From: DASRFR01 sp035651455
Lineage (GTDB): Bacteria > Acidobacteriota > Terriglobia > Terriglobales > Acidobacteriaceae
Direction: 5' to 3'
DNA: 64,000 nucleotides
NCBI GenBank assembly: GCA_035651455.1
Contig: DASRFR010000049.1
Coordinates: 62,001-126,000, forward strand
In this document: positions 17,577-27,220 of the stretch, one piece after another
Layout of the letters: the number at the start of each line of letters is the position of its first letter
Numbering within the stretch: position 1 is the first letter of the stretch
The notes under the pieces: model-generated
Seen by the model: the letters and a program-made list of their open reading frames with translations, nothing else
Database searches by the model: none
Told to the model about the DNA's origin: nothing
Made by a program: the position numbers and the translations under genes

Positions 17577-18548
17577 TCACGATTTACGGCGGATTCCCGC
17601 TATAGCCATCATGCGCCCCGTCACACCTTTTTCAGCCCTGTGGGAAAACAGCAAGTCAACTCGACAGGACGTACACAGGGGAGAGCTGTCGATGTTCTTA
17701 CGCGACAAGCCGGCATCCAGCAACTGACGCCGGTTGGCTTCCACTAAATCCAGAAACAGCCTGGTCGGCAACTCGCTATGCCCGGGTGCGCGAGCCGTCA
17801 AGAAAAGAAGGGGATATTTGTCCCGCACCACGTCTGATTCCTTCACTTCGCGAAACAGCTTCTCCGCGTAGGAAAACTGCGAGCCGAATCTCTCCCTGAC
17901 CTCTGTCCCCACCTGGTAACAACAACTGTGAACCCCCGGACCGATGGCAGCGCGCAAATCTTCCGGAAACGACCCAAATTGCTTGCGCATCTCTCCGATC
18001 CCCTTTTCCACGATTCGCTGCACTGTGCCCCGCCAGCCCGCGTGGAACACTCCGACCGCCCGCCGCTTCGTATCCACCACGATCACCGGAAGACAGTCTG
18101 CCGTCTGCACTGCAATTGCCATGCCTGGTTCTGCCGTGATCAGGCCATCCCCGGTAAGTGGATTTACTTCCACGGAACGCGCGTGATGAATGGCCGCGGA
18201 GTGAATTTGACACAGCGTCAGTAGTGGCCAGGGCTTTCCCTTGCTGCGCGCGTCTATCTCTTTCAGAAGCTTCGCGCGGTTCTGTACCACGACCTTGCGC
18301 TGGTCGTCTTTTGTAAATCCAAGATTGAGAGTGTTGCCGCCATACAATGATGACAAGCCGCCGGCGCGCGTGGAAAACCCGTGCACAAGCCACGGAATAC
18401 GCTCAAGCGACTTGGATCTGAGAATCTGAATTTTCGAACGTGTACCCGCCGCGGTGGTCGCCACGGCATTTATTCTATCGAAGGCCGCTGCGACGCCCGC
18501 GGAACCGTCCTCCTTCCACAAGCGGAACGCCTCAGTTTGCCGCGGCAT
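17577..18548 (-). CDS. pgeF: Peptidoglycan editing factor PgeF / polyphenol-oxidase family (YfiH, DUF152)
   Basis: Copper/zinc-type purine-nucleoside and peptidoglycan-editing family. Family metal and active-site motifs are present: CQIHSAAI (His), VQTADCLPVIVVD (Cys) and GVFHAGWRGTVQRIV (His), followed by GPGVHSCCYQVG. The C-terminus ends SHRAEKGVTGRMMAIAGIR. The product is 323 residues from the ATG at 18548; about 40 N-terminal residues precede the normal family start, and a GTG at 18464 (seven bases after TAGAAT) is an alternative. The first 28 codons have high GC at third positions, which favours the longer form. The gene is convergent with the phosphatidyltransferase gene, 23 bases away. 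Confidence 0.9.
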   Translation of the reverse strand: MPRQTEAFRLWKEDGSAGVAAAFDRINAVATTAAGTRSKIQILRSKSLERIPWLVHGFSTRAGGLSSLYGGNTLNLGFTKDDQRKVVVQNRAKLLKEIDARSKGKPWPLLTLCQIHSAAIHHARSVEVNPLTGDGLITAEPGMAIAVQTADCLPVIVVDTKRRAVGVFHAGWRGTVQRIVEKGIGEMRKQFGSFPEDLRAAIGPGVHSCCYQVGTEVRERFGSQFSYAEKLFREVKESDVVRDKYPLLFLTARAPGHSELPTRLFLDLVEANRRQLLDAGLSRKNIDSSPLCTSCRVDLLFSHRAEKGVTGRMMAIAGIRRKS

Positions 18549-18574
18549 CCTGCGTCCGATATATTTTTACTAGC

Positions 18575-18934
18575 ATGTATACCGACTTCACCGCCGTTGA
18601 CCGCTGGACCCGGAAGAAGGTGCATTGCATTTACCAGGCGCTCATCGTGGCGATTTCAACCCGCCACGCCGATGCGATTGATGTGAAGTTTCTGGTAGAC
18701 GGCAGGCCGGTTTGGGTGGCGCTCCCGCACCCCGCATGGGTCGAATACAAAAATCGTACCGGCAAGGTAATCACCGATCCGCTGGCCGTTGAAATCGCAG
18801 GTCATTTCCTTAAGACTGCACTGGAATCGGGAGAAGGCCTTGACCGGGAAATGTATTCTCTTACCGTGGCTGAAACACTCAAACACCTGGACGCGGTCGT
18901 CACAACCGAGGCCGGGGCTACGACCGTCGCCTGA
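18575..18934 (+). CDS. Hypothetical small cytoplasmic protein
   Basis: A 119-residue soluble protein of unknown function with neither signal peptide nor membrane segment. It contains a well-formed alpha/beta sequence (HADAIDVKFLVDGRPVWVAL, ITDPLAVEIAGHFLKTALES) and is probably conserved in acidobacteria. The start at ATG 18575 (MYTDFTAVDRW) is preceded by TATATT nine bases upstream with no ribosome site, so it is probably leaderless. The in-frame region upstream is open but overlaps the divergent pgeF start and is not needed. Confidence 0.6.
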   Translation: MYTDFTAVDRWTRKKVHCIYQALIVAISTRHADAIDVKFLVDGRPVWVALPHPAWVEYKNRTGKVITDPLAVEIAGHFLKTALESGEGLDREMYSLTVAETLKHLDAVVTTEAGATTVA

Positions 18935-19311
18935 CGTTCCGCCCCTATAACTGTGCCGGCCAACCTCCTGCAATTTGCCTGAATCACACTGAGCCGTGTT
19001 CACGCTGCGCCCGCTCTGGGAATTCCTTCAAGTGTCATGGATAATGGTCAGACACTGCACTTGGAATGCCTGTGTAAATGAGAGACAATAATAAAGTTGT
19101 CTTTATTTGCCATAAATCTGGTGCCCAACAGTTCACATTTGCGCTGCGATTCCGGTACGAGAACCGCGTATGCATGGCTAAGGCGGTGCGACTGATCCGC
19201 GCGAGCACCTTTAGCTGTCAAAGATCTTTGTCTAAATTGCCTGAACTGCGCCCGCAGTGCTGTTGGTTGAGCGGCATGCCCGACTTGCAAGTCGTGAGGA
19301 GACCCTGAATT
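18935..19311. other. Non-coding region upstream of PEPCK with an AT-rich dyad
   Basis: I see no gene in these 377 bases. The middle is markedly AT-rich and contains a perfect 7-base inverted repeat AATAAAG (19090-19096) and CTTTATT (19101-19107) with a TTGT loop, a possible operator or leader hairpin for the downstream PEP carboxykinase gene. Confidence 0.4.
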
Positions 19312-21144
19312 ATGTCCAGCCTGGCTTTGGAAGTCGAAACACCCAGTAATGAACGAAATCGTCGTCTGGCGGCCTGGGTTCAGGAAGTAGCGGCCATGTG
19401 CAAACCCGACCGCGTGCACTGGTGTGATGGTTCGGCGGAGGAATACCAGAGCATGCTGCGCCTCATGGTTCTGGGCGGCACCGCCATCCCGCTGGATCCC
19501 GATAAGCGACCTAATAGCGTGCTGGTCCGTTCCAATCCCGCCGACGTCGCCCGCGTAGAAGACCGCACATTCATATGCTCCCGCACAAAAGATGAAGCTG
19601 GTCCCACCAACAATTGGGAAGATCCCGAAAAGATGAAAGCGCAGCTCCGGCAGTCTTACGCCGCAGCCATGGTGGGCCGCACCATGTACGTGATTCCCTA
19701 CAGCATGGGCCCAATTGGATCTCCGATCGCAAAAATCGGGGTCGAGATTACGGATTCCCCCTACGTCGTGGCGAACATGCACATCATGGCCCGGGTAGGA
19801 AAGCCGGTTCTGGAGGTCTTAAACGAAGACGGTGAATTTGTGCGCGGTTTGCATTCCATCGGAGCGCCCTTGGCCGCGAATGAGCAGGACGCGTCCTGGC
19901 CCTGCAACGCCGAGCACAAGTACATCTGCCACTTCCCGGAGACGCGGGAGATCTGGTCGTACGGCTCGGGTTACGGCGGCAATGCGCTACTAGGCAAGAA
20001 GTGTCATGCGCTTCGCATCGCGTCAGTGCAGGCTCGCGATGAGGGCTGGATGGCCGAGCACATGCTGATCCTTAAGCTCACAAGCCCTTCAGGTGAAGTC
20101 AAATACTTTACCGGCGCGTTTCCCTCAGCATGCGGGAAGACGAATTTGGCGATGCTGGTACCCACCATCCCCGGTTGGAAAGTGGAAACGGTGGGAGACG
20201 ATATAGCGTGGATGAAGTTCGGCGCCGATGGCCGTTTGTACGCCATCAATCCCGAGTACGGGTTCTTTGGCGTCGCCCCCGGAACCAGCATGAAGTCGAA
20301 TCCCAACGCCATGCTCACCGCTACCCGGAACTCCATTTTCACTAACTGTGCCATGACCGTGGATGGAGACGTCTGGTGGGAAGGCATGACCGACGAGAAG
20401 CCAGCCGAACTGATGGACTGGCTGCGGCGTCCGTGGACTCCCTCAGCCGGGCGCAAGGCCGCGCATCCGAATTCGCGTTTCACGACGCCTGCCAAGCAGT
20501 GCCCGGTCATCGCCCCTGAGTGGGAGGATCCCCGGGGCGTGCCGATCGATGCCATTCTGTTTGGCGGCCGTCGCGCCAGCGTGGTTCCCCTTGTCACGGA
20601 GGCCTTCACCTGGCAGCACGGAACCTTTCTCGGCGCGACCGCCAGCAGTGAGACGACGGCGGCTGCGGCGGGTAAAGTCGGTCAGCTGCGCCGTGATCCC
20701 ATGGCCATGCTGCCCTTCTGCGGCTATCACATGGGAGACTACTTTTCCCACTGGCTCAAGATTGGAAAGCAATCTGACGCGTCAAAGCTGCCTAAGATTT
20801 ACTACGTGAACTGGTTCCGGCAGGACGAGAAGGGGCGTTACCTGTGGCCTGGCTACGGCGAGAACAGCCGCGTGCTGAAATGGGTCTTTGAGCGGACCAA
20901 CGGAAAGGCGCACGCCAGTGACACTCCCATTGGCAGAGTGCCCGATCCTGCCGATCTGGATACCAAGGGGCTGAATCTTTCAACCGCGGATTTGACCAAG
21001 CTTCTCGGCGTGGACGTGCAGAGCTGGCTGAGTGAAGTCCCGCTCATCCGCGAGCATTTCGCAAAGTTTGGCGACCGCTTGCCGCAAGGCTTACGGCAGG
21101 AAGTAGACGATCTAGAGAAACGCCTGCGAGCCAGCAACGCATAG
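19312..21144 (+). CDS. pckG: Phosphoenolpyruvate carboxykinase (GTP)
   Basis: Converts oxaloacetate and GTP to phosphoenolpyruvate, GDP and CO2, the entry to gluconeogenesis. The 610-residue length and motifs are those of the GTP-dependent class: the kinase P-loop FPSACGKTNLAMLVP (about residues 269-283) with its reactive Cys, the metal-binding GDDIAWMKFG, NPEYGFFGVAPGTS, NSIFTNCAMT and the nucleotide-binding FGGRRASVVPLV. A GAGGAG lies upstream of the ATG. The long AT-rich upstream region suggests dedicated regulation. The GTP enzyme, not the ATP type, is usual in acidobacteria. Confidence 0.97.
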   Translation: MSSLALEVETPSNERNRRLAAWVQEVAAMCKPDRVHWCDGSAEEYQSMLRLMVLGGTAIPLDPDKRPNSVLVRSNPADVARVEDRTFICSRTKDEAGPTNNWEDPEKMKAQLRQSYAAAMVGRTMYVIPYSMGPIGSPIAKIGVEITDSPYVVANMHIMARVGKPVLEVLNEDGEFVRGLHSIGAPLAANEQDASWPCNAEHKYICHFPETREIWSYGSGYGGNALLGKKCHALRIASVQARDEGWMAEHMLILKLTSPSGEVKYFTGAFPSACGKTNLAMLVPTIPGWKVETVGDDIAWMKFGADGRLYAINPEYGFFGVAPGTSMKSNPNAMLTATRNSIFTNCAMTVDGDVWWEGMTDEKPAELMDWLRRPWTPSAGRKAAHPNSRFTTPAKQCPVIAPEWEDPRGVPIDAILFGGRRASVVPLVTEAFTWQHGTFLGATASSETTAAAAGKVGQLRRDPMAMLPFCGYHMGDYFSHWLKIGKQSDASKLPKIYYVNWFRQDEKGRYLWPGYGENSRVLKWVFERTNGKAHASDTPIGRVPDPADLDTKGLNLSTADLTKLLGVDVQSWLSEVPLIREHFAKFGDRLPQGLRQEVDDLEKRLRASNA

Positions 21145-21199
21145 GTCGCCGTGCGGGCGCGATCGCATTTCCGCAACTTGGAACCCGGTTCCCGCTCCG

Positions 21200-22666
21200 T
21201 TACTGCGCCACCCGCTTGCCGTTGATATCGTAGACCTCAACTGGTCCGTATTTTTCAAGAGCGCTGCGAATTTCTTTGCCATTCCCGACGCAGACGAGTT
21301 GCAAATGCTCGGCGTCCAGATACTTGCGCGAGACTCTCTGGACAGCGGCAGCATCCACTTTGGCGATCTCGGCCGGGTAGCGGTCCCAGTAATCGTCAGG
21401 CAAGCCGCTGTGTTTCGCCCGCATCCACATATCCAGTAACTCTCGCGAGCTTTCGAGGGACAGCGCAAAACCGGCGACAATCGCGCGGCGGGAATCATCC
21501 AGTTCAGCGTCGGGCACAGGTTCTTCTCGCAGTCGTTTCAATTCGCCGAGGATTTCGTGAACTGATCCGTCGGTCACCGCGTTCCGCACCTCGGTATTCG
21601 CAATGATCGGCCTGGCATAGGTATCTGCCTCGAACGCACTGTACGCGCCGTACGTGTATCCCTTCTCTTCGCGCAGGTTCATGAACAGCCGGGCGCTGGT
21701 CCCTTCTCCCAGCACGCGATTCATAACTCGCAACGCAATGTAGTCAGGGTTGTTTCGCGGCACGCCCAGTTCCCCGGCGAGAATATTGGTCTGCACCGAG
21801 TCCGGCCGGTCTACCAGGTAGATTTTGAAAGCGCCGGGTGCAGCGGCCAGCGAGTTACTCGCAGGCTTTTCGTTGGTGCCCTTCGCCGCGCCAAAATACT
21901 TTTCCACTAACGCCAGCATTTGCTTGCTGTCGAAGTCGCCAACTACGCCCAGCATGGCCCTGCCTGGAACATAGTGTTGTGCGTGGAATTTTTTAAGATC
22001 ATCCGCCTTAACGCCATTGACTGAAGCGGCGGTCGGCGCGATCTCGGCGGCCGGCGAGTTTCCATACAGCGCGCGAAACAGCCGTTCATGACTGAGAAAG
22101 TCGGGGTCTGACCGCTGCTGCTCGAGATCCGAGAGCTGCCGGGTTTTGTATTTCTCCAGTTCGTCGCCCGGAAACGCGGGGTTCAGCATCATATCGCTCA
22201 GCAGGTCCAGCAACTGCGCTGCATTCTCCGCAAAGCCCGACGTCGAAACCTCGCTGTACGTGGAACCGAACTCCACATCCGTGCGCAGCTGGGCTCCCAG
22301 GGTGTCGATTTCCGAGGCGATTTGCGAACTCGAGCGCCTCGCCGTTCCTTCCCGCAGCATGTCGACAGTAAACCTTGCCAGCCCCGGCATTTCCTTCGGA
22401 TCGTCGAGTGAACCGGTATTGATCCACAAATCGAAATTGACCGTGGGTACCTTGTGCCGTTCCAACAGCAATACCGTAAGGCCATTCGCCAGTTTCGTCT
22501 GGGTCGGCCGCGGAATCTTGACCTGCAGGATTTCGTGATTGACCGGAGCGCGGTTCAGGCGCTGGACAGCTTTGGGGGAAACAGCTTTATCCTGCGCAGA
22601 AGCGCTTCCGCCCGACCATGCGCCGGCTACAACAAGGGCGATACCGAAAATCAACGATCGTTTCAT
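21200..22666 (-). CDS. M16 peptidase-family protein, catalytically inactive subunit
   Basis: Exported 488-residue protein of the insulinase/pitrilysin family. A signal peptide (MKRSLIFGIALVVAGAWSGG) is followed by two M16 domains. The zinc-binding HxxEH is missing: the expected place after MPGLARF reads TVDMLREG. The C-terminal half keeps the R/Y motif region of the partner subunit (GTSARLFMNLREEKGYTYGA). This pairing is the same as in mitochondrial processing peptidase and bacterial M16B heterodimers. It starts inside the upstream active-subunit gene with a 4-base ATGA overlap, so the two should be made in equal amounts. Confidence 0.88.
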   Translation of the reverse strand: MKRSLIFGIALVVAGAWSGGSASAQDKAVSPKAVQRLNRAPVNHEILQVKIPRPTQTKLANGLTVLLLERHKVPTVNFDLWINTGSLDDPKEMPGLARFTVDMLREGTARRSSSQIASEIDTLGAQLRTDVEFGSTYSEVSTSGFAENAAQLLDLLSDMMLNPAFPGDELEKYKTRQLSDLEQQRSDPDFLSHERLFRALYGNSPAAEIAPTAASVNGVKADDLKKFHAQHYVPGRAMLGVVGDFDSKQMLALVEKYFGAAKGTNEKPASNSLAAAPGAFKIYLVDRPDSVQTNILAGELGVPRNNPDYIALRVMNRVLGEGTSARLFMNLREEKGYTYGAYSAFEADTYARPIIANTEVRNAVTDGSVHEILGELKRLREEPVPDAELDDSRRAIVAGFALSLESSRELLDMWMRAKHSGLPDDYWDRYPAEIAKVDAAAVQRVSRKYLDAEHLQLVCVGNGKEIRSALEKYGPVEVYDINGKRVAQ

Positions 22667-24042
22667 TGCTGGCCTCCTTGCGACGCGCTTTCTGGTTGCG
22701 CTCCGGGTTGCGGCAGGGTTGTGACCACGGCGCGCTGGTTTGCCGCAAAATACTTGCCGGCGACCTTCTTTACATCATCAGGTGTAGTGGCGTTGTATTT
22801 CTCGATCGCTGTATTGATAAGTTGGGGGTCGTTGAAGTAAATCGCATCATGGCCTAAGCGCAAGGCGGTGCGCAGAGCGGATTCCCGGGTCTGGACTTCC
22901 CGCCGCCGGTACTGCATCTGCGCTTTCTGCAGTTCCTCGCTGGTAATTCCATTCTTCGCTACCGCGCTGATGTCGTCGTAGATCGCGGCTTCGAGTTCTT
23001 CGGGCTTCACGCCAGGCCGCGGATAAGAAATGATGTACAAAAGGCTGGTGTCGCGGCGCGCATCAACCTGCACCTGCACTGCCGTCGCCAACTGTTTGTC
23101 CTTGACCAGGTGCTGGTACAGCCGGGAACTTTCTCCTGTGCCCAGGATGTTCCCCAGTGCCTGCAGAGCGTAGTTGTCGGGAGTGTTGCCTGCCGGAATC
23201 TGGTACGCGATCATCACCATCGGCAATCGCGCCAGCGGATCCATGACAATTTCCCTTCTCTCCCCGTACCGTTCTTCTTCGCAGGGCAGCGCTTTGGGGG
23301 CAGTGGGCTGGCGGGGAATGTTTTCGTAGTATTTCTTGATTTTCTCCAGCGCTTCGTTGGCATCGAAGTCACCCACCAGGCTCAGCACCGCGTTGTTGGG
23401 GGCGTAGTAGATTCGGAAAAAGTCCTTCACATCCTCAAGTGACGCGGCGTTGAGGTCAGACATGGACCCAATGGTCGAATGCTTGTAGTTGAAGCAGTCG
23501 TAGGCCAGGCTGTCGATCTCCAACTCTGATTTGCCGTATGGCTGGTTATCGATGCCCAGCCGCCGTTCTTCCTGAACCGCGTTGCGCTGGTTGTCGAGGT
23601 TCGCCTGGTTGACGGCAAGTTTGCCCATCCGGTCGCTCTCGAGGAATAAAGCTAAATCCAGTTGGTTCTTGGGAAGGATCTCGAAGTAAGTCGTCCGATC
23701 TTCATTGGTGGTGCCGTTGAACTCGCCGCCATTGTTCTCCAACAGCGAAAAGTGTTCGCCCTTGCCGACATTTTCAGACCCCTGGAACATCATGTGTTCG
23801 AAAAGATGAGCGAAACCGGTCCGGCCCGGGCGCTCGTTGCGCGAGCCCACGTCGTAGGTGACGTCAATCGCCAGCACCGGAGCCGTGTGGTCGGGCGCGA
23901 GGATCACGCGCAAGCCGTTATCGAGGCGCGTATCCGTGAATTTGACAGGCGGAAGTCCGGGGCCCGGATGATCAGCCGCAAGCAGGTTCCCGGCAAGCGC
24001 CGCCGCCAGCAAGAAACAATTGAGGAAAGAGCGTAGTTTCAT
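22663..24042 (-). CDS. M16-family zinc metallopeptidase, active subunit
   Basis: Exported 459-residue metallopeptidase. I start at ATG 24042, which has GAGG eight bases upstream and opens a signal peptide (MKLRSFLNCFLLAAALAGNL, then LAAD); the frame extends 33 codons upstream without a ribosome site. The inverted zinc motif HLFEH is intact in GFAHLFEHMMFQG, with the third ligand Glu in the NGTTNEDRTTYFE segment. It should form a heterodimer with the inactive paralogue encoded downstream and degrade small peptides in the periplasm. Confidence 0.92.
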   Translation of the reverse strand: MKLRSFLNCFLLAAALAGNLLAADHPGPGLPPVKFTDTRLDNGLRVILAPDHTAPVLAIDVTYDVGSRNERPGRTGFAHLFEHMMFQGSENVGKGEHFSLLENNGGEFNGTTNEDRTTYFEILPKNQLDLALFLESDRMGKLAVNQANLDNQRNAVQEERRLGIDNQPYGKSELEIDSLAYDCFNYKHSTIGSMSDLNAASLEDVKDFFRIYYAPNNAVLSLVGDFDANEALEKIKKYYENIPRQPTAPKALPCEEERYGERREIVMDPLARLPMVMIAYQIPAGNTPDNYALQALGNILGTGESSRLYQHLVKDKQLATAVQVQVDARRDTSLLYIISYPRPGVKPEELEAAIYDDISAVAKNGITSEELQKAQMQYRRREVQTRESALRTALRLGHDAIYFNDPQLINTAIEKYNATTPDDVKKVAGKYFAANQRAVVTTLPQPGAQPESASQGGQQ

Positions 24043-24289
24043 GAAAGACCTCGTGGGAAAACTGGCCGATTGAATCCGAATCCTGGAGGAGAGAACACAC
24101 GCTACTGAGTGAGTGCCCAGGCTGTCAAGGAGAGTGATCACAGGAGATGATTACAGTTCGTTAGACGCCGGCCTCCATGCCACGTTAGCACGCCGGCTTC
24201 CTCCCGCCCTGTACTGTCTGCTAGGTACTCTGGAGGCGCGCGGGTTTATAATGCAAAGTTTTGATTCCGATCTCTTACGGAGCTAACTC

Positions 24290-24880
24290 ATGGCTCAAGC
24301 CACCATGGCGGCAATGCCCGGTCTCAAGGAGACATATGTCCAACTTAAAACGCGGATGGAGAAGGCGGTAGAGGATTTCCGCAAGGCCATGGCGGCCACC
24401 CGCACGGGGCGCGCCTCGGTCCACATGCTGGATGCGGTCAGCGTCGATTACTACGGTTCGCAGATGCCTTTGAACCAGATCGCCCAGGTGCACGCTCCCG
24501 AAGCCCAGTTGATCACCGTGCAGCCCTTCGATCCCTCATCCCTGGGTGCCATCGAGAAGGCTATTCGCGGCGCGGATCTCGGCCTGAATCCCATGAACGA
24601 TGGCAAGATTATCCGCGTTCCCGTGCCTGCTCTTACCGAAGAACGTCGCCGCGACATGGTAAAACATCTGCATAAGATCCTGGAAGAGCACCGGACCGCC
24701 GTGCGCAACATCCGCCGCGATGGAAACGAAGCCATCAAGAAGACGCTGAAAGACAAGAAGATTACCGAAGACGAAGAGAAACGCGCCCTCGACGAAATTC
24801 AGCGTCTCACCGATGACGAGATCAAGAAAATGGAAGACATGAGCAAGGCGAAAGAAAAGGAAGTCATGGAAATCAGGTAA
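24290..24880 (+). CDS. frr: Ribosome recycling factor
   Basis: Splits post-termination ribosomes together with EF-G. The 196-residue protein has the family's long three-helix bundle and motifs (RTGRASVHMLD, YYGSQMPLNQIA, LGLNPMNDGKIIRVPVPALT, EERRRDMVKHLHK, VRNIRRDGNEAIKK). It is about ten residues longer than usual at the N-terminus (MAQATMAAMPGLKETYV); ACGGAG eight bases before ATG 24290 supports this start. A TATAAT lies at 24247-24252. The usual partners rpsB, tsf and pyrH are not in the window. Confidence 0.96.
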   Translation: MAQATMAAMPGLKETYVQLKTRMEKAVEDFRKAMAATRTGRASVHMLDAVSVDYYGSQMPLNQIAQVHAPEAQLITVQPFDPSSLGAIEKAIRGADLGLNPMNDGKIIRVPVPALTEERRRDMVKHLHKILEEHRTAVRNIRRDGNEAIKKTLKDKKITEDEEKRALDEIQRLTDDEIKKMEDMSKAKEKEVMEIR

Positions 24881-24971
24881 TCTCACTTTCCTGGGTGAAC
24901 AATTCGTCCCCCCGCCGTTTTTTATTCGCGTGTCGAGACCTCGACGCGGCTTGTACATATAATGCAGACTT

Positions 24972-27098
24972 ATGAAGCGCGTGGTGCATGCCGCCTGTCC
25001 TCACGACTGTCCTGACGCTTGCGGTGTGCTGATTACCGTTGAGGACGGCCGGGCCACCCGGGTGCAAGGCGACCCCGCGCATCCCGTAACGCGCGGTTTT
25101 CTCTGCGCGAAAGTCGCCAAGTACCTCGATCGTGTTTACTCACCCGACCGCGTGCTCTACCCCATGCGGAGGATCAAGCCAAAAGGCCCGCAACAAAATG
25201 CCTTCCAGCGCATCACCTGGGACGAGGCTCTGGACGAAGTTGCTTCCCGATTCAAGGACATCACGGCTCGGTACGGAAGCGAGGCCATTCTTCCCTATTC
25301 CTACGGCGGAACCTTAGGAACAGTGAACGGCGCCTGCATGGATCACCGCTTCTTTCACCGCTTGGGAGCTTCCCAACTTGAGCGAACCATCTGTTCTGCG
25401 GCCGGTGAGGCCGGGCTTAAGTCGGTTCTGGGGGTGAAGCTCGGAACCGAGCCGGAGCAGTTCAAGCATTCGCGCTACATCATTGCCTGGGGCGCGAACA
25501 TTCACGGCAACAGCGTTCACTTGTGGCCTTTTATTGAGGAAGCGCGCCGCGCCGGCGCCAGGCTCGTCGTCATCGATCCCTATCGTACGCGCACCGCAAA
25601 ATGCGCCGACTGGCATATTCCCATCAACCCGGGGAGCGATGCCGCACTCGCCCTGGCCATGATGCATGTGATCATCAACCAGAACCTGTATGACGCGGAC
25701 TACGTTGCGCAATACACCTTGGGTTTCGATCAACTGCGCGAGAAAGTGCAGGAGTATCCGCCGGAACGAGCTGCAAAGTGGACAGGAGTGTCGCCCTCGG
25801 ACATCGCAAGACTGGCGCGCGAGTATGCGACGGAGCGCCCTGCCGTCATCCGAATGAACTATGGCATCCAAAGATCGGAAGGCGGCGGCATGGCCACTCG
25901 CGCAGTCGCCATGCTGCCTTGCATTACCGGTTCCTGGAAAGAGGTGGGTGGCGGACTGCAACTCTCCACCAGCGGAGCTTTCGCAACTGATAGCGCCGGC
26001 CTGAAGCGCCCTGACTTAATGCACGAGTCGCTCGGCCGGCCCGCTCGCAGCATAAATATGGTTGAGCTGGGACGCGCCCTGACCTCGGCGGCAGATCCCC
26101 CGGTTCAGGCTCTATTCGTCTACAACTCCAATCCCGCGGCGGTCTGTCCCAACCATAATGAAGTGGTACGCGGGTTGCTGCGTCCGGACCTGTTCACCGT
26201 CGTTCACGAGCAGTTCTTTACCGACACCACTGACTATGCCGACATAGTCCTGCCCGCGACGACCTTCTTCGAGCACAAGGACCTGCAGAGCTCTTACGGC
26301 CACTACTACCTGCAGATTTCCGATCAGGCGATCGAGCCGCTGGGGGAGTGTCGCTGCAATCTGGAGGTGTTCCGCGCTTTGGCGCAGCGCATGGGTTTCG
26401 CCGAGGAATGCTTCCATGACACCGCCGATGACATTATCGACCTCGCCCTTTCATACCCCAATTTACGATTCGCAGGAATCGACAGGGAGCAGCTTGAGCG
26501 CGAGAAACACATTCGCTTGCGTTTCGATCCTGGCCAGCTTCGTTCTGTGCCCGGCGACGGCGACGGGCATGATGGTGTCGCACCGTTCCTTCCCTTTGCC
26601 GCCGGCCAGTTCTGTACTCCGAGCGGTAAAGCGGAACTTTACAGCGAGTCACTGAAGGTCCAAGGCTTGGACCCCGTGGCCGCATTCGTTCCGCCGGCCG
26701 AATCACGCCATTCTCATCAGGCGAAGGCCTTCCCCCTGGAGATGCTGGCGCGCAAGGCGGACAATTTTCTCAATTCCACCTTCTCCAATCTGAGTTCCAT
26801 CGCCGTCATGGAGCAGGTCGGCTTGCTGGAGATCAGCGGCGCGGATGCGAAAGCCAGGGGCATCACCGACGGCGATGTGGTACGCGCCTTTAATTCTCGC
26901 GGCGAAATCCTGTTACAGGCTCGAGTCAACGGCGCCGTGCAGCCGGGCGTGGTTTCGGCAAAACTCTATTGGGCGAAACTAAGTGGCGGCGGTCGCAACA
27001 TAAACGTCCTCACCTCAGAAAAACTTACTGACATGGGCAACTCCGCTACGTTTTATTCCGTCTTGGTTGAAGTAGAGCTTTTTAACCCATCTTGCTGA
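24972..27098 (+). CDS. Molybdopterin-dependent oxidoreductase (DMSO-reductase superfamily), single subunit
   Basis: A 708-residue oxidoreductase binding bis-MGD. The N-terminal [4Fe-4S] site is complete as C-x3-C-x3-C-x27-C (Cys 9, 13, 17, 45). Middle motifs include YIIAWGANIHGNSVH, VVIDPYRTRTAKCADWHIPI, PGSDAALALAMMHVI and MNYGIQRSEGGG; the C-terminal domain is the usual molydopterin dinucleotide-binding barrel. There is no Tat signal, so it is cytoplasmic. No electron-transfer or membrane subunit is adjacent. The CPHDCPDACG form of the N-terminal cluster is shared with a group of uncharacterised single-subunit enzymes. The substrate is unknown. TATAAT (24958-24963) sits eight bases before the ATG and there is no ribosome site, so the mRNA is probably leaderless. 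Confidence 0.9.
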   Translation: MKRVVHAACPHDCPDACGVLITVEDGRATRVQGDPAHPVTRGFLCAKVAKYLDRVYSPDRVLYPMRRIKPKGPQQNAFQRITWDEALDEVASRFKDITARYGSEAILPYSYGGTLGTVNGACMDHRFFHRLGASQLERTICSAAGEAGLKSVLGVKLGTEPEQFKHSRYIIAWGANIHGNSVHLWPFIEEARRAGARLVVIDPYRTRTAKCADWHIPINPGSDAALALAMMHVIINQNLYDADYVAQYTLGFDQLREKVQEYPPERAAKWTGVSPSDIARLAREYATERPAVIRMNYGIQRSEGGGMATRAVAMLPCITGSWKEVGGGLQLSTSGAFATDSAGLKRPDLMHESLGRPARSINMVELGRALTSAADPPVQALFVYNSNPAAVCPNHNEVVRGLLRPDLFTVVHEQFFTDTTDYADIVLPATTFFEHKDLQSSYGHYYLQISDQAIEPLGECRCNLEVFRALAQRMGFAEECFHDTADDIIDLALSYPNLRFAGIDREQLEREKHIRLRFDPGQLRSVPGDGDGHDGVAPFLPFAAGQFCTPSGKAELYSESLKVQGLDPVAAFVPPAESRHSHQAKAFPLEMLARKADNFLNSTFSNLSSIAVMEQVGLLEISGADAKARGITDGDVVRAFNSRGEILLQARVNGAVQPGVVSAKLYWAKLSGGGRNINVLTSEKLTDMGNSATFYSVLVEVELFNPSC

Positions 27099-27220
27099 CA
27101 CAATTGGGAATGGTGCGTTTGGACGCTCTACAGTGCTCTACCGTATAATTGCCGTTTTCCATTACTCCCAAATTCTGAGGTCCAGCGATTTTACGTTCTC
27201 ATCAGGAAAGCCCTGCCCGA

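Noticed and set aside
16462..17580. A 372-codon minus-strand frame opposite greA and the phosphatidyltransferase gene
   Set aside because: Same antisense effect, spanning two unrelated real genes.
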